Source: Prevotellaceae bacterium (GTDB taxonomy: Bacteria > Bacteroidota > Bacteroidia > Bacteroidales > UBA932). From it: 19,887 nt of DNA. Below are positions 1 through 7,022 of this stretch, one piece after another (positions within the stretch are counted from its first letter, which is position 1; every line of letters starts with the position of its first letter). The position numbers and the translations under genes are program-made. The notes beneath the pieces are model-generated. The model ran no database searches. It was not told where the DNA came from and saw only the letters and a program-made list of their open reading frames with translations. The DNA lies in NCBI GenBank assembly GCA_031284065.1, contig JAITAP010000041.1, positions 1 to 19,887 on the forward strand. The letters are read 5' to 3'.

Positions 1-17
1 AAAAGCGCAATAGAGAG

Positions 18-25
18 TAAATTTG
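18..25 (+). promoter_or_regulatory. possible promoter -7 box before rpsJ
   Basis: The eight bases TAAATTTG fit the Bacteroidota -7 consensus TAnnTTTG exactly and lie 15 bases before the rpsJ start. The matching -33 TTG would fall just outside the window, so only half of the promoter can be seen. The leader would be only about ten bases. In relatives rpsJ usually follows fusA, and bases 1-40 may include the last codons of that gene, but the fragment is too short to assign. Confidence 0.3.
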
Positions 26-40
26 GAATTTTGAAATAAT

Positions 41-346
41 ATGAGCCAAAAAATTAGAATAAAGTTGAAGTCGTACGACCACTCCTTAGTGGACAAGTCG
101 TCGGAGAAAATCGTGAAAACGGTGAAAGCTACGGGAGCGGTGGTGAGCGGCCCGGTGCCCCTGCCTACGCAGAAAAAAATCTTCACCGTAAACCGCGCAA
201 CCTTTGTCAACAAAAAGTCGCGCGAGCAGTTCCAGCTGAGCACCTACAAGCGGTTGCTGGACATTTACAGCTCAACGCCCAAAACTATCGACGCGCTGAT
301 GAAGCTCGAGCTGCCAAGCGGGGTTGAGGTGGAAATTAAAGTGTAG
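41..346 (+). CDS. rpsJ: 30S ribosomal protein S10 (uS10)
   Basis: S10 is a small-subunit head protein; in enterobacteria it also pairs with NusB in transcription antitermination. The 101-residue product has the usual family length. It starts MSQKIRIKLKSYDHSLVDKS, the conserved first strand and helix, and carries the GPVPLPTQKKIFTVNR loop (about residues 37-52), which is near-invariant in S10. The C-terminus, with LPSGVEVEIKV, is also typical. It is the first gene of the cluster in the window and is followed by an unusually long, A/T-rich 111-base spacer before rplC. No clear Shine-Dalgarno sequence precedes the start, as is common in Bacteroidota. Confidence 0.97.
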   Translation: MSQKIRIKLKSYDHSLVDKSSEKIVKTVKATGAVVSGPVPLPTQKKIFTVNRATFVNKKSREQFQLSTYKRLLDIYSSTPKTIDALMKLELPSGVEVEIKV

Positions 347-457
347 AAAAAATAAATTCACATAATTGCATGATTTTCAGGGATTACATAGTTGTTAATT
401 CTGAAAATTCTGAAATTCTGTAAATCTAAAATCTAATAAATTGAATTATAAGCAAAC
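347..457 (+). repeat. A/T-rich spacer with AATTCTG repeats between rpsJ and rplC
   Basis: This 111-base spacer has no coding potential. It contains three closely spaced copies of AATTCTG beginning at 397, 406 and 414, followed by more A/T-rich sequence up to the rplC start. Related AATTC-type repeats recur in other spacers of this window. No convincing terminator hairpin was found, so read-through from rpsJ into rplC is likely. Confidence 0.5.
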
Positions 458-1087
458 ATGGCAGGAATTATAGGAAAAAAAATCGGAATGACCTCCGTTT
501 TCGGCGCTGACGGGAAAAACATCCCCTGTACAGTTATTGAAGCCGGTCCATGTGTTGTCACGCAAGTTAAATCCGTTGAGACGGACGGATATGCAGCTTT
601 GCAGCTTGCCTATGACGATAAGAAGGAAAAAAACACCACAAAGGGGTTGCTTGGGCACTTTAAGAAGGCTGGTACTACGCCAAAGAGAAAGGTAGTAGAG
701 TTTTCGCCTTTCGCGGGCAAGGAAAGCAAGGAGCTGGCAACGGGCGATGCGGTAACCGTTGACCTTTTTGAGGAAAACAACTGGGTTGACGTGGTGGGCA
801 CTTCCAAAGGAAAGGGTTTTCAGGGCGTTGTCAGGCGGCACGGCTTTTCCGGCGTAGGCGGTCAGACGCACGGACAGCACAACCGGCTTCGCGCTCCGGG
901 CTCGGCAGGCGCTTCGTCGTACCCCTCGCGCGTGCTTCCGGGGCGTAAGCTCGGCGGACGCATGGGTGGAGATCGCGTGAAAGTGTTAAATTTGGTTATT
1001 GTAAAGGTAATCCCCGAAAACAACTTGCTGCTGGTAAAAGGCTCGGTGCCGGGGGCAATAGGCTCGTACTTACTAATAGAGAATTAA
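458..1087 (+). CDS. rplC: 50S ribosomal protein L3 (uL3)
   Basis: L3 is an early-assembly large-subunit protein whose long loop reaches towards the peptidyl transferase centre. The 209-residue product begins MAGIIGKKIGMTSVFGADGK, the conserved L3 start. It carries the loop region GGQTHGQHNRLRAPGSAG (about residues 134-151) followed by LPGRKLGGRMGG, both diagnostic of bacterial L3. Length is normal. The gene ends six bases before rplD, so the two are almost certainly co-transcribed and probably translationally coupled. Confidence 0.97.
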   Translation: MAGIIGKKIGMTSVFGADGKNIPCTVIEAGPCVVTQVKSVETDGYAALQLAYDDKKEKNTTKGLLGHFKKAGTTPKRKVVEFSPFAGKESKELATGDAVTVDLFEENNWVDVVGTSKGKGFQGVVRRHGFSGVGGQTHGQHNRLRAPGSAGASSYPSRVLPGRKLGGRMGGDRVKVLNLVIVKVIPENNLLLVKGSVPGAIGSYLLIEN

Positions 1088-1093
1088 GATATT

Positions 1094-1765
1094 ATGGAGT
1101 TATCAGTATATAACATCGAAGGAAAAGAAACGTCGAAAAAAGTTACGCTGGACGATACGGTATTCGGCATAGAACCGAATGACCACGCCATCTACCTCGA
1201 CGTGAAGCAGCTGTTGGCAAACCGCCGTCAGGGTACGCACAAGGCGAAGCAGCGGGGTGAGGTACGCTACAGCACCAGAAAGCTAAAAAAGCAAAAAGGC
1301 ACCGGTGGCGCTCGCGCAGGCAGCATTAAGTCGCCGCTCTTTGTTGGCGGAGGGCGTGTATTTGGTCCTGTTCCCCGCGACTACAGCCACAAGCTCAACA
1401 AAAAGCAGAAAGTTTTGGCACGCCGCAGCGCTTTGTCGCAAAAGGCGCTTAACAGCAACATTCGCGTGATTGAAGACGTCACCCTTGATGCGCCAAAAAC
1501 AAAAGAATTTTTAAAAATATGGGAAAATCAGCAGCTGAATGGAAAAAAATTGCTCGTTGTGCTTCCCGAATTAAATAAAAACGTATATTTGTCGTCCCGA
1601 AATTTACCCAACACAAAAACAATAATCGCGTCAGACATAAATACATACGATGTTATGAATGCTAACAATTTGTTGTTTTTTGAGGGCGCGGTTGACGTAG
1701 TTAACCGGTTACTTGGAGCGGAAATCGACGAAGTCGGCGAAGACAAACAGCCCGTAAACGCTTAG
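1094..1765 (+). CDS. rplD: 50S ribosomal protein L4 (uL4)
   Basis: L4 lines the polypeptide exit tunnel, and in E. coli it represses its own operon; no such leader is recognisable here. The 223-residue product has the extended tunnel loop with KQKGTGGARAGSIKSPLFVG and GGGRVFGPVPRDYSHKLNKK (about residues 69-105), and a globular C-terminal half containing NLLFFEGAVDVVNRLLG. The C-terminus extends a little with an acidic tail (EIDEVGEDKQPVNA). Length is slightly above the E. coli protein and normal for this phylum. It follows rplC by six bases and is separated from rplW by a 94-base spacer. Confidence 0.97.
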   Translation: MELSVYNIEGKETSKKVTLDDTVFGIEPNDHAIYLDVKQLLANRRQGTHKAKQRGEVRYSTRKLKKQKGTGGARAGSIKSPLFVGGGRVFGPVPRDYSHKLNKKQKVLARRSALSQKALNSNIRVIEDVTLDAPKTKEFLKIWENQQLNGKKLLVVLPELNKNVYLSSRNLPNTKTIIASDINTYDVMNANNLLFFEGAVDVVNRLLGAEIDEVGEDKQPVNA

Positions 1766-1813
1766 TAAACAGCAATTAGGTAACAAATTTATAGCAGCTG
1801 AAGCAGCAAAGTA

Positions 1814-1841
1814 AACAACGAATTTACAACAACGAATTAGA
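1814..1841 (+). repeat. 14-base tandem repeat in the rplD-rplW spacer
   Basis: The sequence AACAACGAATT occurs at 1814-1824 and again at 1828-1838, giving a 14-base period with slight drift in the last three bases. It lies in the 94-base non-coding spacer ahead of rplW. It may be simple slippage-derived A/T-rich leader sequence; no function is visible. Confidence 0.4.
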
Positions 1842-1859
1842 GAATAGCGAACGTAAGTA

Positions 1860-2153
1860 ATGAGCACACAACTAATTAAGCCACTTATAACCGAAAAAAT
1901 GACGGCTCAGGGCGATAAGCTGAACCGGTACGGTTTTATTGTTGAGCCAAGAGCCAACAAATTGGAAATCAAGCAAGCGGTGGAGGAAATGTACGGCGTT
2001 AAGGTGGAACATGTTAATACCATGAACTATCGCGGAAAAAGCAAAAGCCGCTACACCAAGACAGGCGTTTTGTCCGGAAGAAACGTGCACCGTAAGAAAG
2101 CCATAGTAACGCTTGCCAAAGGAGAAAATATTGATTTTTACAGTAACATCTAA
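1860..2153 (+). CDS. rplW: 50S ribosomal protein L23 (uL23)
   Basis: L23 sits at the exit of the polypeptide tunnel and is the docking site for trigger factor and the signal recognition particle. The 97-residue product begins MSTQLIKPLITEKMTAQGDK, with the conserved P-L-I-T-E-K motif. It has the NRYGFIVEPRANKLEIKQAV strand-helix segment and the VNTMNYRGKSKSR basic loop. Length is normal. It starts after a 94-base spacer and ends six bases before rplB. Confidence 0.96.
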   Translation: MSTQLIKPLITEKMTAQGDKLNRYGFIVEPRANKLEIKQAVEEMYGVKVEHVNTMNYRGKSKSRYTKTGVLSGRNVHRKKAIVTLAKGENIDFYSNI

Positions 2154-2159
2154 AAAAAC

Positions 2160-2984
2160 ATGGCGCTCAGAAAATTTAAACCCGTAACGCCGGGTACAAG
2201 ACACAAGGTTATTTCTTCGTTTGACGATATTACTACCTCTACTCCCGAAAAATCGCTGCTGGCTCCCATCAAGAGCTCCGGCGGGCGTAATAATCAGGGA
2301 CGCATGACCATGCGCTACATGGGCGGCGGGCACAAGCGTATGTATCGCATTATTGACTTCAAACGTGATAAGGATAGCTTCGCTGCAACGGTAAAAACGA
2401 TAGAGTACGACCCCAACCGCAACGCGCGCATTGCGCTGGTGGCCTACGCCGACGGCGAAAAACGCTACATCATTGCGCCGCTGGGGTTGAAGGTGGGACA
2501 GCAAATACAATCAGGCAAGGGAGTGGCTCCCGAAATTGGGAATACGCTTTTCCTCTCCGAAATTCCGTTGGGTACAATTGTGCACAACATTGAGCTCACG
2601 CCCGGTCAGGGCGCAGTTATGGCTCGCAGCGCCGGTTCGTCAGCCCAGCTGCTGGCTCGCGAGGGGAAGTACGCGGTGATTAAGCTGCCTTCGGGCGAAA
2701 CGCGCATGGCGCCGGTTGCCTGCCGCGCCACCATCGGCTCGGTCTCCAACCCCGACGCTCAAAACGAATCGCACGGCAAGGCCGGCCGCAAGCGTTGGCT
2801 GGGGCGCCGTCCCCGCAACCGCGGCGTGGTGATGAACCCCGTTGACCACCCTATGGGCGGCGGCGAAGGAAAAAGCTCCGGCGGACACCCGCGCTCGCGA
2901 AAGGGCTTGCTGGCTAAGGGCAAAAAGACCCGTAACCCAAAGAAGACGACCTCGAAGTTTATCATTGAGAGGCGGAAAAAGTAA
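2160..2984 (+). CDS. rplB: 50S ribosomal protein L2 (uL2)
   Basis: L2 is one of the most conserved ribosomal proteins and is needed for subunit joining and peptidyl transferase assembly. The 274-residue product has the usual length. It shows the RNA-binding OB-like half with GGRNNQGRMTMRYMGGGHKR (residues 41-60), the SH3-like half with NIELTPGQGA, and the C-terminal GVVMNPVDHPMGGGEG segment (about residues 222-237). His230 in that segment corresponds to the conserved histidine implicated in peptidyl transfer. The basic C-terminus (RRKK) is typical. Confidence 0.98.
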   Translation: MALRKFKPVTPGTRHKVISSFDDITTSTPEKSLLAPIKSSGGRNNQGRMTMRYMGGGHKRMYRIIDFKRDKDSFAATVKTIEYDPNRNARIALVAYADGEKRYIIAPLGLKVGQQIQSGKGVAPEIGNTLFLSEIPLGTIVHNIELTPGQGAVMARSAGSSAQLLAREGKYAVIKLPSGETRMAPVACRATIGSVSNPDAQNESHGKAGRKRWLGRRPRNRGVVMNPVDHPMGGGEGKSSGGHPRSRKGLLAKGKKTRNPKKTTSKFIIERRKK

Positions 2985-2998
2985 AGCGGTAGTGGAAT

Positions 2999-3027
2999 AA
3001 TTCAAAATTCAAAATTTAAAATTCAAA
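2999..3027 (+). repeat. 7-base tandem repeat immediately before rpsS
   Basis: Four consecutive 7-base units, AATTCAA, AATTCAA, AATTTAA and AATTCAA, begin at 2999, 3006, 3013 and 3020, followed by one A and the rpsS ATG. The repeat takes the place where a Shine-Dalgarno sequence would sit. A/T-rich, unstructured leaders are known to help initiation in Bacteroidota, so this may serve as a ribosome-loading leader. That role is inferred. Confidence 0.6.
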
Positions 3028-3291
3028 ATGAGTCGTTCGCTAAAAAAGGGACCATATATTGAGCCTAAGCTGGATAAAAAGGTAACTGCCATGAATGTCG
3101 GAAAAAAGAAGGCTGTGGTAAAAACTTGGGCACGCGCAAGCATGATTCCGCCCGACTTTGTAGGGCACACCATCGCTGTGCACAACGGCAACAAGTTTAT
3201 CCCCGTGTACATTACCGAAAATATGGTGGGGCATAAGCTGGGCGAGTTTGCCCCGACCCGCACGTTTAAGGGACATTCGGGCAACCGATAA
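3028..3291 (+). CDS. rpsS: 30S ribosomal protein S19 (uS19)
   Basis: S19 forms a complex with S13 in the small-subunit head and contacts tRNA. The 87-residue product begins MSRSLKKGPYIEPKLDKKV and carries the conserved VGHTIAVHNGNKFIPVYITE and MVGHKLGEFAPTRTFKGHSG segments. Length is normal. In most bacteria rplV follows within a few bases. Here a 680-base stretch carrying a damaged secreted-protein gene intervenes before rplV. No terminator was found between rpsS and that insert. Confidence 0.97.
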   Translation: MSRSLKKGPYIEPKLDKKVTAMNVGKKKAVVKTWARASMIPPDFVGHTIAVHNGNKFIPVYITENMVGHKLGEFAPTRTFKGHSGNR

Positions 3292-3358
3292 GAGAATAAA
3301 AAGGACGCTGCAAAAAAAAGTTGCTTGGTGTTGGTAGCGATGAAAATATTTTTTATTG

Positions 3359-3905
3359 ATGAAAAAAATATTGCTGACACAAGTATTAATGTTCGGGATA
3401 GCTGCGCTGTCCCATGCCCAAACGGAGCACTACGCGGGATTGGTGGTGAGCAATGTTATAGGACCGTCGTACACGCTCCGGCACAACCGCTGGTCAGCCG
3501 TCGCTGACGCGGGATGGCTCACAGGTTTCAACGGTATGTATGCTTCGGTGGGTGGCATGTACAGAATACTAAGCATGAATAAGATATTAAAGTTCTTTGG
3601 AAGAAGAGAGTTGAATGGCAGGGATATGCTAATAAGCATGGGGCTGGGCTTGTTTGCGCAGGATTACTACAGTCCCTCTGACCGGCAAAAGCGGTGGGCA
3701 GACAAGTGCTTACGTAGCTCCGCTTGGTAGTAGCGCCTTGTTAGAGTTTTATTTTCGCTATGAAACGCTGCCCAATTGGAATTTTGCCTATAGATGTCGC
3801 ATGTCGGCATACTTTACGGCAAAAGAGTACGAAGATGTTTTTTCAAAGGGAGCGAGTGTGGCAATACCGGCAGTGTTTCAAATAGTCGTTCAGCGCAGGT
3901 TTTAG
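3359..3905 (+). pseudogene. frameshifted secreted, barrel-like protein gene inserted between rpsS and rplV
   Basis: The first frame starts at ATG 3359 with a clear signal peptide (MKKILLTQVLMFGIAALSHA). It continues through alternating aromatic and small residues until a stop at 3728-3730. A second frame takes over near 3690 and runs to a stop at 3903-3905, with convincing protein sequence such as GGQTSAYVAPLGSSALLEFY. Removing one A from the AAAA run at 3687-3690 joins the two into a product of about 181 residues that ends in phenylalanine, as many outer-membrane barrels do. The family is not recognised. The break could be a true mutation, an assembly error or, less likely, programmed frameshifting. 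Confidence 0.6.
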
Positions 3906-3970
3906 AGATAAGTAAATACAATAATTTTTTTAATCACAGAAAATCCTTTATATCAAACAAAGGTAATTAC

Positions 3971-4441
3971 ATGGGAGCAAGAAAAAGATTAAGAGCGGAA
4001 GAGCTCAAGGCAGAGAAGAGGCAAGTGGCGGGAGCCGTGCTTCGCAATTGCCCCACATCACCCCGAAAGATGAGGCTGGTAGCCGATTTGATACGCGGTG
4101 TTGAGGTCAACAAGGCGCTGGGCGTGCTCAGGTACACCAAAAAGCACGCTTCGCGGGATTTGGAAAAACTCCTCAAGTCGGCAATTGCCAACTGGGAGGC
4201 CAAGAATGAAGAAGACAAGCGCGACCTTGAGGAGGGCAACGTTTTTATAAAAGAAATTTTTGTTGACGGCGGCCCAATGCTCAAGCGCATTTCGCCCGCG
4301 CCGCAGGGACGCGCCTACCGCATCCGCAAACGCTCAAACCATGTGCACATCGTGCTGGACAACAAAAATATAAAGATTGTTGAAGAGATAGCAGAGACAA
4401 CCGAAGCCGAAACCGTAACCGTAACAGAACAAGTAGCATAA
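3971..4441 (+). CDS. rplV: 50S ribosomal protein L22 (uL22)
   Basis: L22 spans the large subunit and its hairpin loop lines the exit tunnel. The frame stays open upstream to 3794, but that part overlaps the neighbouring secreted-protein frame. Alignment to the family places the start at ATG 3971 (MGARKRLRAEELKAEKRQV), giving 156 residues. Landmarks are RNCPTSPRKMRLVADLIRG, LLKSAIANWEAKN, and the tunnel-hairpin motif RISPAPQGRAYRIRKRSNH followed by VHIVL. An acidic Thr/Glu/Val-rich tail of about 20 residues follows. It ends four bases before rpsC. Confidence 0.95.
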   Translation: MGARKRLRAEELKAEKRQVAGAVLRNCPTSPRKMRLVADLIRGVEVNKALGVLRYTKKHASRDLEKLLKSAIANWEAKNEEDKRDLEEGNVFIKEIFVDGGPMLKRISPAPQGRAYRIRKRSNHVHIVLDNKNIKIVEEIAETTEAETVTVTEQVA

Positions 4442-4445
4442 GAAT

Positions 4446-5333
4446 ATGGGACAAAAAATAAATCCGATAAGTAACCGAATAGGTATCATTCGTGGCTGGG
4501 ATTCTAACTGGTACGGGGGAAGCAAGTATGCAGGCAAGATAGTTGAAGACTCCAAAATTCGCAAGTACCTCAACGAGCGTCTGGCAAAGGCAAGCTTGTC
4601 GCGCATAGTGATTGAGCGCACGCTCAAGCTCATTACGGTAACCATCAACACGGCGCGTCCGGGCATCATCATCGGCAAGGGCGGTCAGGAGGTGGACAAG
4701 CTTAAGGAAGAGCTCAAAAAGATAACGGGGAAAGACATCCAAATCAACATTTTTGAGGTGAAACGCCCCGAGCTGGACGCGCTGATTGTGGCCAACAACA
4801 TAGCCCGTCAGGTAGAAGGCCGCATATCGTATCGCCGCGCGGTAAAAACCACGATGGCGTCAACCATGCGGCTGGGCGCAGAGGGTATCAAGGTGCAAAT
4901 TTCCGGCCGTCTTGGTGGCGCCGAGATGGCGCGTTGCGAAACTATCAAGGAGGGTCGTATTCCCCTGCACACGTTCCGCGCCGACATCGACTATGCTCTT
5001 GCAGAAGCGTTGACCAAAGTTGGCTTGCTGGGCATAAAGGTGTGGGTTTGCAACGGAGAAGTTTACGGCAAGCGCGATTTGCTCCCCAACATTGGCGTAG
5101 CCGCAAACCTTGCCGGTCTGTCGGCAGGCGGCGCCGGCAGCCGCGACGATCGTCCGCACTATCGCGGCGGGGAGCGTAGCGAGCGTGGAGATCGCGGTGG
5201 TCGCGGCGGCAGCGGTGGCGGCGGACGCAACGAGCGTGACCGTCGTGGCGGTCGCAACAATCGTGGCGGTGGTTCAAGCAACAACCGCGGCGGTGGTTCC
5301 GGCGGCAACCGTGGAGGTGGTTTCAAGAAGTAA
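4446..5333 (+). CDS. rpsC: 30S ribosomal protein S3 (uS3) with long Gly/Arg-rich tail
   Basis: S3 lies at the mRNA entry site and contributes to mRNA helicase activity. The 295-residue product starts MGQKINPISNRIGIIRGWDS. It has the KH domain with GIIIGKGG (residues 73-80) and the C-terminal S3 domain ending near EVYGKRDLLPNIG (205-217). From about residue 226 it continues for some 70 residues as a Gly, Arg, Asn and Ser-rich tail with several RGG units, far beyond the E. coli protein (about 233 residues). The same DNA is open in other frames because of its repetitive, GC-rich codons; those are shadows. The tail could bind RNA, but that is inferred. Confidence 0.96.
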   Translation: MGQKINPISNRIGIIRGWDSNWYGGSKYAGKIVEDSKIRKYLNERLAKASLSRIVIERTLKLITVTINTARPGIIIGKGGQEVDKLKEELKKITGKDIQINIFEVKRPELDALIVANNIARQVEGRISYRRAVKTTMASTMRLGAEGIKVQISGRLGGAEMARCETIKEGRIPLHTFRADIDYALAEALTKVGLLGIKVWVCNGEVYGKRDLLPNIGVAANLAGLSAGGAGSRDDRPHYRGGERSERGDRGGRGGSGGGGRNERDRRGGRNNRGGGSSNNRGGGSGGNRGGGFKK

Positions 5334-5357
5334 AAAAATTAGCGAAGTAAAAAGAAA

Positions 5358-5789
5358 ATGTTACAGCCTAAAAAGACGCAATACAGAAGAATGCAGAAAG
5401 GGAAGATGAAAGGCATTGCCCAGCGCGGCAATCAGCTTTCATTCGGCTCCTTTGGCATCAAAACGCTGGAGTCTTGCTGGATTACCGGCAAGCAAATAGA
5501 AGCCGCTCGTCAGGCCATTGTGCGCCACATGAAGCGCGAGGGGCAAATGTGGATTCGCATATTCCCCGACAAGCCTATTACCAAGAAACCTGCCGAGGTC
5601 CGCATGGGTAAAGGTAAGGGAGCTCCCGAAGGCTTTGTGGCTCCGGTTACGCCGGGTCGCATGTTGTTTGAGGTAGAGGGCGTTCCTTTTGAGATTGCGC
5701 AGGAAGCCTTGCGCTTGGGCGCTCAAAAGCTGCCCGTGAGCACCAAGTTTGTGGTGCGCAGAGATTATGTAGTAGAAAAATCAGCATAA
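5358..5789 (+). CDS. rplP: 50S ribosomal protein L16 (uL16)
   Basis: L16 helps to position A-site tRNA on the large subunit. The 143-residue product begins MLQPKKTQYRRMQKGKMKG and contains RGNQLSFGSFGIKTLE, the near-invariant segment WIRIFPDKPITKKPAEVRMG, and GKGKGAPEGFVAPVTPGRML. The length matches Bacteroidota members, which are slightly longer than E. coli L16. It lies 24 bases after rpsC, and its stop is directly followed by the Shine-Dalgarno sequence of rpmC. Confidence 0.97.
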   Translation: MLQPKKTQYRRMQKGKMKGIAQRGNQLSFGSFGIKTLESCWITGKQIEAARQAIVRHMKREGQMWIRIFPDKPITKKPAEVRMGKGKGAPEGFVAPVTPGRMLFEVEGVPFEIAQEALRLGAQKLPVSTKFVVRRDYVVEKSA

Positions 5790-5806
5790 AGGAGGTTAGA
5801 GTAATA

Positions 5807-6010
5807 ATGAAGGCATCGGAAATCAGAGAAATGTCCACCAAAGACTTGCTGGAGAAAGTGGAGCAGGAAAAGAGCCAGCAGATAAAAATGCGCCTCAACC
5901 ACGCTATTTCACCGCTCGAAAATACGAGCAGAATCAAAAAATTACGTAAGGATATTGCGCGTATGCTCACCATCCTTCACGAACGGAAAATTAACGAGAT
6001 AAACAAGTAA
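5807..6010 (+). CDS. rpmC: 50S ribosomal protein L29 (uL29)
   Basis: L29 is a small two-helix protein near the tunnel exit, next to L23. The 67-residue product begins MKASEIREMSTKDLLEKVEQ and ends with the helix RIKKLRKDIARMLTILHERK, both typical of L29. A strong purine-rich site, AAGGAGG at 5789-5795, precedes the ATG by 11 bases. That is notable in this cluster, where most genes have no such site. It ends ten bases before rpsQ. Confidence 0.95.
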   Translation: MKASEIREMSTKDLLEKVEQEKSQQIKMRLNHAISPLENTSRIKKLRKDIARMLTILHERKINEINK

Positions 6011-6020
6011 CGTCACACAC

Positions 6021-6284
6021 ATGGAAACTACAGAGAGAAACCTGAGAAAGGAAAGAACAGGAGTTGTGACCAGCAACAAGATGGATAAGTCCATTGTGGT
6101 TGCCGTGCAGCGTAAGGTGAAGCACCCTGTTTACGGGAAGTTCGTTAGCCGTACCACCAAGTTCGTTGCGCACGACGAAAAGAACGAGTGCAGCGAGGGC
6201 GATACCGTACGCATAATGGAAACCCGTCCGCTGAGCAAAAGCAAGCGTTGGAGATTAGTAGAAATCGTAGAAAAAGTAAAGTAA
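6021..6284 (+). CDS. rpsQ: 30S ribosomal protein S17 (uS17)
   Basis: S17 is a primary 16S rRNA binding protein of the OB-fold type. The 87-residue product carries RKERTGVVTSNKMDKSIVVA (residues 9-28), then VKHPVYGKFVSRTTKFVAHD, and the closing strand ETRPLSKSKRWRLVEIVEK. All three segments are diagnostic of bacterial S17 and length is normal. It is separated from rplN by only three bases, which suggests translational coupling. Confidence 0.97.
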   Translation: METTERNLRKERTGVVTSNKMDKSIVVAVQRKVKHPVYGKFVSRTTKFVAHDEKNECSEGDTVRIMETRPLSKSKRWRLVEIVEKVK

Positions 6285-6287
6285 GCC

Positions 6288-6653
6288 ATGATACAGCAAG
6301 AATCGAGATTACAGGTAGCAGACAACAGCGGCGCAAAAGAGGTGCTGTGCATTCGGGTGCTTGGCGGCACCAAAAGGCGCTACGCCTCCCTTGGGGACAA
6401 AATTGTGGTGAGCGTGAAAAGCGCTGCCGCCGGCGGCGACGCCAAAAAGGGCAGCGTGTCAAAAGCTGTTGTGGTGCGCACGCACAAGGAAGTTCGCCGC
6501 CCCGACGGCTCCTACATTCGCTTTGACGATAACGCCTGCGTGCTTCTCAACGCGCAGGGCGAAATTCGCGGAACGCGCATATTTGGCCCCGTAGCCCGCG
6601 AGCTGCGCGACAACTACATGAAAATTGTATCGCTGGCGCCCGAAGTAATTTAA
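6288..6653 (+). CDS. rplN: 50S ribosomal protein L14 (uL14)
   Basis: L14 lies at the subunit interface and contacts L19 and the silencing factor RsfS. The 121-residue product starts MIQQESRLQVADNSGAKEVL, an L14 hallmark. It contains VVVRTHKEVRRPDGSYIRFD and ends with GTRIFGPVARELRD and a short C-terminus closing in LAPEVI. Length is one residue under the common 122. A 42-base spacer with a 16-base sequence that also occurs before rpoA separates it from rplX. Confidence 0.97.
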   Translation: MIQQESRLQVADNSGAKEVLCIRVLGGTKRRYASLGDKIVVSVKSAAAGGDAKKGSVSKAVVVRTHKEVRRPDGSYIRFDDNACVLLNAQGEIRGTRIFGPVARELRDNYMKIVSLAPEVI

Positions 6654-6656
6654 GGC

Positions 6657-6672
6657 GGATTAAAGAACAAAG
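6657..6672 (+). repeat. 16-base spacer repeat, copy 1 (before rplX)
   Basis: The sequence GGATTAAAGAACAAAG occurs here in the rplN-rplX spacer and, identically, at 16514-16529 in front of rpoA. The two copies lie about 9.9 kb apart, each in a ribosome-loading region (24 and 5 bases before the ATG). It could be a shared translational or regulatory leader motif, or a spread intergenic fragment. Confidence 0.55.
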
Positions 6673-6695
6673 AAACAACTTGAAAAGAAACAACC

Positions 6696-7022
6696 ATGTT
6701 GGGTAAAGTAAAACTTAAAGTAAAAAAAGGCGATAACGTTACCGTAATTGCCGGCGACGACAAGGGCAAGAAAGGACGCGTGCTCGAAGTGTTTATAGAC
6801 AAAGGTCGCGTCATTGTAGAAGGCGTGAATCTGGCGTCGAAGCACACCAAGCCTAACGCAAAGCACCCGCAGGGCGGCATTATTAAGCAGGAGGCAGCAA
6901 TCAACATTTCAAACCTTATGGTCAACGACGAGAACGGCAGGCCAACCAGAGTAGGCCGTCGCATGGGCGAAAATGGCAAGTTGGTACGTTACGCAAAAAC
7001 AACCGGAGAGGAAATTAAGTAA
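6696..7022 (+). CDS. rplX: 50S ribosomal protein L24 (uL24)
   Basis: L24 starts large-subunit assembly and carries a KOW domain. The 108-residue product begins MLGKVKLKVKKGDNVTVIAG and shows the KOW core DDKGKKGRVLEVFIDKGRVI. It also has GVNLASKHTKPNAKHPQGGI, and the C-terminal part has the usual VNDENGRPTRVGRRM region. Its TAA stop overlaps the ATG of rplE by one base (TAATG at 7020-7024), a classical coupling arrangement. Confidence 0.96.
   Translation: MLGKVKLKVKKGDNVTVIAGDDKGKKGRVLEVFIDKGRVIVEGVNLASKHTKPNAKHPQGGIIKQEAAINISNLMVNDENGRPTRVGRRMGENGKLVRYAKTTGEEIK

Noticed and set aside
3325..3358. Promoter for the first insert (TTG 3325, TATTTTTT 3347)
   Set aside because: The -7-like box would leave almost no leader before ATG 3359 and lacks the final G.
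3359..3905. Programmed +1 frameshifting in the secreted-protein gene
   Set aside because: No slippery codon with a stop, as in prfB, and no stimulatory structure is evident at 3687-3690; mutation or sequencing error is simpler.
3794..3970. Upstream extension of the rplV frame to ATG 3794
   Set aside because: It overlaps the second frame of the secreted-protein gene, has no L22-like sequence, and family alignment places the start at 3971.
4934..5409. Open frames on both strands over the rpsC 3-prime end
   Set aside because: They are by-products of the GC-rich, repetitive codons of the S3 Gly/Arg tail and show no protein-family features.
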